A stretch of 64,000 bases of DNA from Aphanomyces cochlioides (Eukaryota > Oomycota > Saprolegniomycetes > Saprolegniales > Verrucalvaceae), in the NCBI GenBank assembly GCA_019828595.1, contig JAHQRK010000017.1, positions 930,001 through 994,000 on the forward strand, written 5' to 3'. The notes under the pieces are model-generated. The model had not been told where the DNA came from, searched no databases, and saw nothing but the letters and a program-made list of their open reading frames with translations. Position 1 is the stretch's first letter. Each line of letters starts with the position of its first letter. The position numbers were made by a program, and so were the translations under genes. Shown piece by piece: positions 1-7,916 of this stretch.

Positions 1-190
1 GCCAATTCAATCTTGCTTGGTTTCGTAGTCACCGGGTGCGCTCGACACGATCGAAATGCAACTTTGTCGAGGTTAATCCTCAAAAGTCGAGGTGATGTGG
101 ATGAAAGGGTTCTGGTGTGGGAAGCTCCACCACCACGATCGTAGAACTCGAGACAACCTTGTCATCTTGTGCTGAGTTGAGATTTTCATG
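1..190 (-). pseudogene. FYVE-like family fragment (mid-protein piece)
   Basis: Read on the minus strand, this stretch matches the middle of the complete zinc-finger gene at 5617-6798: the run TPEPFHPHH corresponds to TPEPFQSLHPH there, and the DNA encoding RSCRARLVTT follows. No zinc finger, start codon or C-terminus is present, and the window edge truncates it. It is therefore a decayed relic, not a gene. Part of it (about 34-87) recurs in opposite orientation at 4043-4102, so it has been copied again as a non-coding repeat. Confidence 0.6.
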
Positions 191-371
191 TGGCTCAGCA
201 TCAAGCTTGGTGTAGCGTTGCGTGTTGTCCTGAACTGGTGGTGGTGGAGGCGGCGAGGTGGTCTTGCCACTGGCTTGAGTGCGCTCTGAACGAACCTCCC
301 TACTTGCTCTCGCTCGAAGAGATGCCAGTGAAGGCATGTACCCATAGCACTCATAACACCAATGGACCTTC

Positions 372-563
372 TTGTCTAAAAACGACGATAGTTTCGACGC
401 AGTCCCGTATGGAGGCTATTCTGGAGGCAACAAGTACCAAGGCGGGTATGAAAAGCAGGGCTACGGCATCGATGGAGATTCTGGCTACGGGAACGACGGT
501 GTCGATTCTGGCTATGACGACGACAGTCCATCCCACGGTTCTCGATTCAAGCCTTACCCTTAA
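372..563 (+). other. Gly/Tyr/Asp-rich open frame, possible exon fragment
   Basis: An open frame of about 60 codons encodes a low-complexity Gly-Tyr-Asp-Ser peptide with GGYSGG, GYGID, SGYGND and SGYDDD units, ending in a TAA. There is no ATG at its start (the first codon is TTG), and I found no convincing upstream exon. Composition resembles C-terminal tails of secreted or RNA-binding glycine-rich proteins, but no family can be named. It could be the last exon of a decayed gene or a chance frame. Confidence 0.2.
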
Positions 564-684
564 GATCTATCTCGTCGAGACGAAATCTTTGGTACTGAAT
601 TACATAACTATACTTAGTTGATGAGGGAAAGAGTTCGAAGGCGAGCACAACAGGACGACGACCACCGTTGCAAACCTGTCGCTT

Positions 685-1812
685 TTACTGTCTTGTGGTG
701 TTCACCATGCATGCTTGAAATAATTGGAGCAGCTCTCGCTGTTGAGAAATGTTGAATTCGACATCCGAGACTGTGAAGGGCAATCGATTCGGCTTCATCC
801 TCGCTCGGTAATGCACGTTTTGTTGAGCAATCGCTCTACGTTGCTCACGGGTGAACGTCGACCCACCGGGTGTCGAGTGGTTGTTTGAACTTGCTTTAGT
901 CTTTGGGACACGGTTGGCCGCCCCACTGGTCTGAACGTCGTCAGGACGGCATCGCTGAGATTTCTGTCGATTTCTTGATTTACGCTGAGATCGATTGGAA
1001 GCACGAGTGACTCTCGAAGGCACTTCAGCACTTGTGATCTTTCTGGACAAGCCGGTGGTTCCATGGTGGAAGCTGTTATTCGTCTTTCGTGGACCACTGG
1101 TGGATTCGGGTGGTGCGATTTTGGAGTTGTCAGTCTTGTGATAGACCTTTGATGCGGTTGCACTCCTTGAGGTCTTCCTTTGAGGTTTCGTGTACGCATG
1201 TGACGCAGATACTGCAAATGAATCTACGCTTTCGATGGGATGATGCTTGAAATTCTTGCATTCACGACTGTCTTGGTGGGGGGATGGACGACGTTGGGTA
1301 GCTGCTTGAACGGGTTGGATGGACTGGTCTTTCGGAACCACCAACAAAGCTGGAGGATCCGTGGCTGGACCTTGGCGTCTTCTCGAATTCATCATGAGCG
1401 CTTCCATGTGCTTGATGATTTCACGCTGCTGCGCGACTTGTTCCTCCATGGACAAGACTTGAGGTGGCGCAGGAGTCTCAATCTTAAGAATGCGTGTTTC
1501 CTTGGCTTCACCATTCGTAGTGAGCTTGACAGGGGACAATGTCGGACTGCTGAGTGTATTGGCGCGGGCTGACGTTGGCGTTTTCCTGTGAGGAGCACTT
1601 CGTCGAGTGGGAGGTGAATAGATATAACTGAAGCACAATGGACAGAATCGAAGCTTCTCGTGGAAGATCGTCGTGATCGCCACGCATTCGCGGCAAATAG
1701 TACGACGGCAGTCAGGGCCGGCGCATTTGAGGGCATGTCCTGTGAGAAGATTAAACTTGTTTTCACATGACCAACAGTGCGTTGGCTTTGGAGTCTTGAA
1801 GTTCTCAAGCAT
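685..1812 (-). CDS. FYVE-like zinc-finger protein, subfamily 1
   Basis: Predicted protein of 375 aa. The zinc finger occupies about residues 9-60: CWSC, then 13 residues, C-x4-C-x4-C-x2-C, then about 15 residues and C-x2-C (FCPLC). This is the FYVE/RING-like eight-cysteine order, but with a two-residue insertion (CAGPDC) in the second ligand pair and no RHHCR phosphoinositide-binding motif. Lipid binding is therefore not assured. The rest is Ser/Thr/Pro/Arg-rich and probably disordered. A short helical motif (QREIIKHMEALMM) lies near residue 130, and a second one (QQRELLQLFQACM) lies at the C-terminus. I chose the ATG at 1812 (MLENF) because every paralogue has MFxxF/MLENF at this point. Upstream homology continues only as DNA in shifting frames. 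Function unknown. Confidence 0.75.
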   Translation of the reverse strand: MLENFKTPKPTHCWSCENKFNLLTGHALKCAGPDCRRTICRECVAITTIFHEKLRFCPLCFSYIYSPPTRRSAPHRKTPTSARANTLSSPTLSPVKLTTNGEAKETRILKIETPAPPQVLSMEEQVAQQREIIKHMEALMMNSRRRQGPATDPPALLVVPKDQSIQPVQAATQRRPSPHQDSRECKNFKHHPIESVDSFAVSASHAYTKPQRKTSRSATASKVYHKTDNSKIAPPESTSGPRKTNNSFHHGTTGLSRKITSAEVPSRVTRASNRSQRKSRNRQKSQRCRPDDVQTSGAANRVPKTKASSNNHSTPGGSTFTREQRRAIAQQNVHYRARMKPNRLPFTVSDVEFNISQQRELLQLFQACMVNTTRQ

Positions 1813-1985
1813 GATAAAGCGAATTGAAAACGGAGATGGCAGCTCGTCGTCGGGTTCTGTAGCGAGCGTTGCATGGAGTAGAAGCCAACGTGATACCAAA
1901 AGGTTTCTTCAGGATTGAAAACTAATGCAAGAGAGAGAGAGAGGGGTGTCGAGTGTCCTTCCATAGAGGGCCTTGCAATTGTCTC
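1813..1985 (-). promoter_or_regulatory. Conserved family leader (promoter/5'UTR), type 1
   Basis: About 110 nt directly upstream of the ATG are shared by nearly all copies. The core is CCTGAAGAAACCTTT, then GGCTTCTACTCCATGCAACG, then GACGCCATC. A pyrimidine tract CCCCTCTCTCT precedes it (about 1932-1948 here, 11966-11973, 17395-17400, 10509-10519). The leader lies in different reading frames relative to the downstream ATG in different copies, so I read it as untranslated. The pyrimidine tract could act like the pyrimidine-rich initiator context of oomycete promoters; that is inference. Confidence 0.5.
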
Positions 1986-2346
1986 TTCCTTGGTCTCTAT
2001 TTTCAGGTTCCTAGCCGTCGTGTCCGGAATGCGCGATCAGTAGTTCATGCTAGCCCATGCCTCAGGGGGGGGGGAAGATGGGAGTAAAGTAGTAGAGTCA
2101 AGGGCTTAGGATCGTAGTGGCGATCATAGATGTGAAGAATGAATCAAGTCTTTGAAGGAGGGAAACTTGAAAGTGATTGCCATCCTGCATCTATCTACGA
2201 AGTAAGGCAAGGAATATGACTTAAGACAGAAATGGATTGAGATGGTGTTTCGGGTCAATCTATCGACAACTTGGACGTTCAAATTGCTCTCAAGGAGTGC
2301 ATTGTTCATGCGCCTTGGCTAGCTATGGGATTGTGCTTTGTCAGCA

Positions 2347-3771
2347 TTACATGCAATGGAGATAACCCATATCGCATGCGAGGTCAATGTTGAACCATCT
2401 CGTTGAGGGCCATGGACTCATCTCCGTCTCGTCAATTTCGTCTTGCCTTGAAAGGTCTCGATGTTGCGAGGCGAGCAACAACCTTGGTGGATCTTGTGTG
2501 GAGCTATTCTTTGAAACGACAGGTTGACTTGACGATTTCTTGGCCAATGCACTCGACTCCATGACGTCAGGACGGCACTTTGCCTTTTGTTGATCGCAGA
2601 GGTCACGTTGAGATCCAAGCGCTGTGTCGTTGCCTTTCGAAGGTACTTCATCACGCGAGAGCGCGTTGGGACTTGGGTTTGGCAATCCATTCCCATCAGC
2701 ATTGGAGCTGCAGCATGCCTTTGGTTCAATATTGGCTGCATACGAGGATAAAGTGCAGTTGTCCAAGACGTGGCCCTCCTCTGCCGCCTCATTCACGAAA
2801 TTGCAGGGAAGCTTGTTGTCGTTTTGGACCGTTGTACCTTGGTGCATGGCAGTCGATCCAAGTGGAGCGTCACCCTCGGTAGGTTTGGACTCGAGACACA
2901 AGAAGCGATGGCAGTCTGGAACGGGATCAAGTTGTGTACTGCAGTTTGTCGTTCCGTCGTCGGTTGGTTCAGAATTCAAAGCTGTCGTGCTGGAGGTGGC
3001 AAATGTGTGGTTGTGTAGAGCCGTTGTTGTCGGAGAGCTTCCTTGGGGAGTCGACATGTCGTGGCCAAGCATTGTAGTGGTTTTCATGTCAGGACTCATG
3101 TTTGCCTTGAATTGAACCGTGACTTGGTGGTTGGATGGGGACATTTTGGCGTCGTCCACTGTGAGATTGTCCTCTAGTCCTCTGAGGAGATTTACCGACA
3201 ATGCACTCTTGTTTTGCACAGCAGCCACCTCGTGGCTTGTGGACGATCCATTTGCCACGTCTTTGGGCTCGACAGACAAAGTTTCGTGATCCTCTTCACG
3301 CTGGGTTGAATGCATGGAGTCCAGTGACTTTGGCCTTGGAAGCAGGACCACCACGACCATGGTTGAACGACTCGAGTCGGTATTTTCAAGTCGGTGTGTG
3401 TTCATCATGTATTCTTGCATTGTTTGAAGAAACTTTGCGTCTTCTTCAATGCACGCCTCGATCATGGCAATATCGAGCGGCTCTGGGGTTGCATCCAAGT
3501 TGGTACGGCGCTCTCTCTTGGCATCGCCGTGAGCAATCGTCTTTGTTGTGGTCTTCAGATAGGACTCGGATGTTACTTTCTCGCAACAAATGTAGCACAC
3601 TCGAACCTTCTTGTTGGAGATTCGAAGAGTTGTCGCGCATTCACGGCAGATAGTGTGTTTGCAGTCATCGCCACCGCATTGAATGCGACGGCGGAAAATG
3701 GCGTTGAGCTGGGCCGTGCAGCTCCAGCAATGAGTTGACTTGGGCGTCTTTGTCTTGAGCATTTTGAACAT
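2347..3771 (-). CDS. FYVE-like zinc-finger protein, subfamily 2
   Basis: Predicted protein of 474 aa, the longest member. The N-terminal finger has CWSC, 13 residues, CGGDDC, KHTICREC, then RVCYICC. The RVC-type element is closer to true FYVE than in the other copies, but the basic RHHCR ligand loop is absent. The following ~350 residues are Ser/Thr/Asn-rich and probably disordered. The C-terminal block (SQHRDLSRQDE, then FNIDLACDMGYL) is shared with 5617-6798, 14730-15956 and 11551-11844 and defines the subfamily. The start at 3771 (MFKML) is well supported: an in-frame TGA lies four codons upstream. It is transcribed head-to-head with the 4306 gene. Function unknown. Confidence 0.75.
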   Translation of the reverse strand: MFKMLKTKTPKSTHCWSCTAQLNAIFRRRIQCGGDDCKHTICRECATTLRISNKKVRVCYICCEKVTSESYLKTTTKTIAHGDAKRERRTNLDATPEPLDIAMIEACIEEDAKFLQTMQEYMMNTHRLENTDSSRSTMVVVVLLPRPKSLDSMHSTQREEDHETLSVEPKDVANGSSTSHEVAAVQNKSALSVNLLRGLEDNLTVDDAKMSPSNHQVTVQFKANMSPDMKTTTMLGHDMSTPQGSSPTTTALHNHTFATSSTTALNSEPTDDGTTNCSTQLDPVPDCHRFLCLESKPTEGDAPLGSTAMHQGTTVQNDNKLPCNFVNEAAEEGHVLDNCTLSSYAANIEPKACCSSNADGNGLPNPSPNALSRDEVPSKGNDTALGSQRDLCDQQKAKCRPDVMESSALAKKSSSQPVVSKNSSTQDPPRLLLASQHRDLSRQDEIDETEMSPWPSTRWFNIDLACDMGYLHCM

Positions 3772-4042
3772 GGTTGAGAGAATTCAAAAATGGGATGGCG
3801 TCTCGTAGTCGAGTTCTGTAGCAAACGTTGCATGAAGTAGAGGCCGTCGTGATGCCAAAGGTTTCTTCAAGGTTCACCGCATGAAGATTGACCCCAACAT
3901 GTTTTTTGCCGCGACGTTATCTATCAGGAGAAGACGTACATGTGGCCTGGACTGTCAATTGTTCTGCTTTGGCAAACTGAGCTTCAGATACAGTAAGAGG
4001 CTCAGTCAGCCATGGATAGAGCTATGACTAGGCCAGACAATA

Positions 4043-4102
4043 CGACTTTGAGGATTAACCTCGACAAAGTTGCATCTCGCTCGTGTCGAGCGCACCCGGT
4101 GA
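4043..4102 (+). repeat. Inverted copy of the window's first 90 bases
   Basis: The stretch around GAGGATTAACCTCGACAAAG through GTGTCGAGCGCACCCGGTGA is the reverse complement of about 34-87 with two visible mismatches. Both derive from the RSCRARLV-coding part of a subfamily 2 zinc-finger gene. It is a relic placed in the region shared by two divergent zinc-finger genes. Confidence 0.6.
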
Positions 4103-4209
4103 GTCCTTTGGCTTTGCTCTTCCGCAGCGACTTGCACCTTGTTAACATATCAAATGATTCCTATTTGCCGGGCGTAGAGTTCGTTAAGGTCTGTAGTAAG
4201 CGTTGCTCG

Positions 4210-6653
4210 AGAAACCATCGCCACCACGGCGGCTTTTACAGCATGCAATGCTTGCTACAGACCTCAACCACAAGACGCCATCCCATTTGGCAAATTCGCA
4301 GTGCCATGTTTGATATCTTCAAGCCCAAGTCTCCCAAGCCAACGCACTGTTGGTCGTGCGAAAAGAAGTTTCACCTCTTCACAAGACATGCCATCAAGTG
4401 CGCTGGCCCCGACTGCCGCCACACAGTTTGCCACAAATGCGTCGCGACCATGCGGATCTACCACAAGAATCTTCGCTTCTGTCAATTGTGCTTTACCAAT
4501 ATCATGTCACCTCCCACTCGACGAAGTACTCCTCGGAAGAAAACGTCAGCCCATGCAATCAGCAGTCCAGCATTGTCTCCTATCACGCCCACAACGAAGA
4601 CTGAAGCCGAGGAAACACAACATCTCAAAATTGAAACTCCTGCACCACGTCAAGCCTTGTCCTTGCAGGAACAGATCGCGCAACGGCGAATCATCATTCG
4701 AGAGATGGAGGCGGTCATGATGATGAATGCGAGACGACGTCAGGATCTAGCCATGGATCCTCTAGCTCTGTTGGTGGTTCCAAAAGCCCAGTCCACCCAA
4801 CCCGTCCAAGCAGCCACTCATCCATTTCCCCACCAAGACAGTCATGAATGCTCGAATTTCAAGCAGAATCCCCGTGACCAGGTCGATTCATTCGCAGTAT
4901 CTGCGTCACATGCCAGCACAAAAACCAAGACCTGCAAGCTCTCAACAAGTGCAGCTACATCAAACGTCAATGGCACGAATGGAAACTACAAAACAGCCAC
5001 CAGTGCTCCACAAAGGACGAACATCAGTGGCAATCATGGAGTCACTCGTTTGCACAGCAAAGTCTCAAGTATCGACGTGTCTTTGAGCGTCAACCACGCC
5101 ACTGGTGCTTCCGATCGATCTCGCTCTCAACGTAAATCTGGACGTCGACCGAGATCTCAGCGATGCCGTCCTGACGACGTTCAAGACTAGTGGAGTGGCC
5201 AACCATGCCCCACAACATTCAGTCGGCCACACCTGGCGGTTCGAAGTTGACTCGCGAGCAACGTAGAGCGACTGCTTAATATCCTCTTTCCTCTGCCAAG
5301 GCTGTGGAAATGAGGGGTCTAGTCTAGTCGTTCGGTCTCCTCCATGCACGCCTAGCCGCATATCCCATGATCAACAAAGTACACATCAACTTGTTTGCTG
5401 CTATTGGACTCGCTCCGTCAGCCAAGCATCGAGCTATGGACAGTCCACGCACCAGGTTTCTCCCGATAGAAAACGTCGCGGCGAAAACATACTGGGTCCA
5501 TCTTCTTCCAGTGAATCCTGAAGAAACTTTGGCATCACCACGGCTTCTACTCGATGCAACGCTTGCTACAGAATTTGACCACGAGACGTCAGTTCACTGT
5601 TCAATTTGCTCTACCAATGTTTTCCCTATTCAAGTCCAAGACGCACAAGCCAACGCACTGCTGGGCATGTACGAAAAAGTTTCACATGTTCACCCGCCAT
5701 GCGATCGAATGCGCCGACTGCTGCCGTAGTATTTGTCGCGATTGCGCAGTGACCATGCGCATCTTGAAGAAGAAGATCCAGCTCTGCTTTGAGTGTTGTG
5801 GCACATTGACTTCACGACTATCTCGAACAACCAAGACAACGACCCCCTCCGATCGCACAGGCGAAGCAAACAACAACACGTTGGTGCTTTCACCACCACA
5901 AGCTGCCAGCCAGGACACGACAAGGCCTTGTGAGTCGCTTCTATTCTCCACTGTCGGGTCAGATTTGGAAGAAGAGAGAGAGCTCATGCAACAAGTCGAT
6001 GCATGCTTGAGCTTCCTCGGCGTTACACAAGATGAGACGACCGCCTCCACTCCGACAACCACGGTGGCGGTGGTGATGCTGTCCACACCAGAACCCTTTC
6101 AGTCTCTTCATCCTCACCGTCGACTCTCTTTTCAAGATTACCACGAATGCTTGCCTTTCGAGCACGAGGAGACTGCATTTCGATCGTGTCGAGCGCGCCT
6201 GGTGACGACGAAACAAAGCGTGCGTGACATTCGTACCATTCAACAACAAAACTCTTCCACGACAGCTCACCACCAATTTGACAACTCGACAACAACACCA
6301 GAAGCAACCAGGGAGGCAAAATGCAGTGAACCCATTCAAGAGTCCAAGGAAGTCGCCTTAGAGTCGGCGACGACATATCAGCGCACAACAGTCCAGGGCC
6401 ACTACAAGCCTTCCTGCAACCTCGCGAACGAGGCGATGCCACCCGAAGAAGGTCACGTCGTGGACATTTTGTCTTCAACCGCACCCAACTCCAGTGACGA
6501 TATGTCTTCGAAAGCCAACGACGCTGACATAGCGCTTGGAAGTCACGGCGAAACCAGCAATCGGCCAAAGGCAAAGTGCAGTCTCAACGACGTTGGCACC
6601 ACTGAATTGCTCGACAAATCACCACAGCGTCCAGAGTCTACGAAGAACAACTC
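4210..6653 (+). repeat. Inverted duplication arm 1 (2,444 bp)
   Basis: This segment is the reverse complement of 14920-17363. Paired landmarks always sum to 21573 (for example ATGs at 4306/17267 and 5617/15956), so there are no net indels. All proteins I compared, including antisense frames through the intergenic part, are identical. Homology stops at 4210/17363, inside the conserved leader, and at 6653/14920, inside the coding region of the second gene. It carries one frameshifted subfamily 1 gene and most of one subfamily 2 gene. Confidence 0.9.
4306..5190 (+). CDS. FYVE-like protein, C-terminally frameshifted
   Basis: Predicted 294 aa, subfamily 1. The finger is intact (CWSC, 13 residues, CAGPDC, RHTVCHKC, FCQLC), followed by the disordered Ser/Thr/Arg region. 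Compared with 685-1812, an extra A in GTTCAAGACTAG near 5181-5187 shifts the frame and gives a stop just after RCRPDDVQ. The remainder of the ancestral C-terminus is still recognisable out of frame to about 5275 (the TREQRRA-coding sequence). The inverted twin at 16383-17267 carries the same lesion. It may still make a shorter protein. Start ATG (MFDIF) chosen by paralogue alignment. Confidence 0.6.
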   Translation: MFDIFKPKSPKPTHCWSCEKKFHLFTRHAIKCAGPDCRHTVCHKCVATMRIYHKNLRFCQLCFTNIMSPPTRRSTPRKKTSAHAISSPALSPITPTTKTEAEETQHLKIETPAPRQALSLQEQIAQRRIIIREMEAVMMMNARRRQDLAMDPLALLVVPKAQSTQPVQAATHPFPHQDSHECSNFKQNPRDQVDSFAVSASHASTKTKTCKLSTSAATSNVNGTNGNYKTATSAPQRTNISGNHGVTRLHSKVSSIDVSLSVNHATGASDRSRSQRKSGRRPRSQRCRPDDVQD

Positions 6654-6798
6654 GACAATGGCCTCGTCCAAGCTCCACCGTTCGCAACGTCGGGACATTG
6701 GTCGACACTACGAAAGTTACGAGATGGAGACCTTTTCGTGGCCCAGGTCACACGGTGAATTCAAAATGGGCTTCCGGTATGGACGCTATTTGGCTTAA
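5617..6798 (+). CDS. FYVE-like zinc-finger protein, subfamily 2
   Basis: Predicted 393 aa. The finger reads CWAC, 13 residues, C-x2-C (CADC), four residues, CRDC, then CFEC. This is exactly the C-x2-C/C-x2-C spacing of canonical FYVE fingers, unlike subfamily 1. A short acidic helical stretch (DLEEERELMQQVDACLSFLG, about 110-130) could form a coiled coil. The rest is polar and low-complexity, ending in SQRRDIGRH and a basic/aromatic tail. It lies 426 bp after the frameshifted neighbour, same strand. Only the last 48 codons (after 6653) differ from the twin at 14730-15956. No signal peptide or membrane segment is seen. Function unknown. Confidence 0.75.
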   Translation: MFSLFKSKTHKPTHCWACTKKFHMFTRHAIECADCCRSICRDCAVTMRILKKKIQLCFECCGTLTSRLSRTTKTTTPSDRTGEANNNTLVLSPPQAASQDTTRPCESLLFSTVGSDLEEERELMQQVDACLSFLGVTQDETTASTPTTTVAVVMLSTPEPFQSLHPHRRLSFQDYHECLPFEHEETAFRSCRARLVTTKQSVRDIRTIQQQNSSTTAHHQFDNSTTTPEATREAKCSEPIQESKEVALESATTYQRTTVQGHYKPSCNLANEAMPPEEGHVVDILSSTAPNSSDDMSSKANDADIALGSHGETSNRPKAKCSLNDVGTTELLDKSPQRPESTKNNSTMASSKLHRSQRRDIGRHYESYEMETFSWPRSHGEFKMGFRYGRYLA

Positions 6799-7216
6799 CT
6801 CCCTCCAAGTTGATGCAAATCACCTTGATAGCTTGCTGGGGCTACTGACTATTGCACCTTGTGGGCAAAGCAACGTAGAAGATATCAAGAATTACTCTTT
6901 GTCAGCTAACACCATCTACATTTAATGTCTCGTCTTCCTTGTCTTCGACCTAACTATGTGAGAGAGCTGTGGCAATGTCGACTAGTTCACCCTCTCATTT
7001 AAAGACGCGATTCCAAATCACGACGACGAATGTCACTTGCACCGTTCTTGGCGCTAGGCTCTCATGTTATCCCCTGCAGCATCGACTACCAGCATATGAA
7101 ACTTTGCTACCCCAAACATTCCCCCTGGTAGAATGCATCGTTCAAGACATGACGGCTAGAGCAGCCCACAGTCGAAAGCTGAAGACAGCAAAACTTAGAG
7201 TAGGGGTCGATGGGTT
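6799..7216. other. Intergenic, no gene seen
   Basis: No convincing frame, RNA gene or repeat was found. The last part leads into the conserved family leader that precedes the broken copy at 7357. Confidence 0.5.
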
Positions 7217-7356
7217 GCCTCATATTCAGGGGGTTATCGATCTTTGTGCGGTGAATCCTGAAGAGACCTTTGGCATCACGACGGCTTGTACGCCATGCAA
7301 TGCTTGCTACAGACCTCAACGACAAGATGCCATCCCATTTTGCAATTCGCAGTGCC

Positions 7357-7916
7357 ATGTTTGATATCTTCAAGCCCAAGTCTCCCACACAGTTTGCCAC
7401 AAATGCGTCGCGACCATGCGGATCTACCACAAGAAACTTCGCTTCTGCCAGTTGTGCTTTACCAATATCATGTCACCTCCCACTCGACAAAGTACTCCTC
7501 GAAAGAAAACGCCAACGTCAGCCCGCTCCCATCCATTTCGAAGTCCGATATCGTCCCCTGTCATGCCCACTGCGAGGGGCGAAGAAATGGAGAAACGCAT
7601 TCTCAAAATCGAGACTCCTGCACCACATCAAGCCACGCCCATGCAGGAGCAAATAGCGCAACTGCGTGAAGTCATCAAGCATATGGCACCAGACGCCTTA
7701 GCCTCGACGCCATTCTCGGAGTCCATCCACATCAATGAAGCAGGCGAGCTAATCCATGTGAATCCATTTTTATTCTCGGGCGGGACAGCCAGAGCGGTTT
7801 ATGGCGCAACCTCCTTCCCGTCGTCGTGTCCAGAAAGAAGTTTATGCTGGCAACCGATGCTTCAGGGGTTGGCGGCGGAGGACGCGTTACTGCCGTTAAG
7901 ATATCGCTACTCCTAA
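7357..7916 (+). pseudogene. FYVE-like copy with finger deletion and foreign 3' end
   Basis: The leader (from about 7250) and MFDIFKPKSP are intact, then 85 nt are missing relative to the 4306 gene. The loss removes the first six zinc ligands and shifts the frame. Homology resumes at the VCHKCVATM-coding sequence and continues through KIETPAPH and the helical EQIAQLREVIKHM to about 7683. After that the sequence is unrelated (PDALASTPFSESIHINEAG and onward). Part of this foreign end (7780-7835) resembles 11258-11313. Deletion plus fusion makes it non-functional as a zinc-finger protein. Confidence 0.75.

Noticed and set aside
1813..1899. N-terminal extension of the 685 gene upstream of MLENF
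   Set aside because: It starts with TTG, and the same DNA is read in other frames in paralogues, so it is leader, not protein.
4012..4305. Extended start of the 4306 gene at 4012
   Set aside because: The first ~98 codons run through a reverse-oriented repeat relic and leader DNA, and no paralogue shares them as protein.
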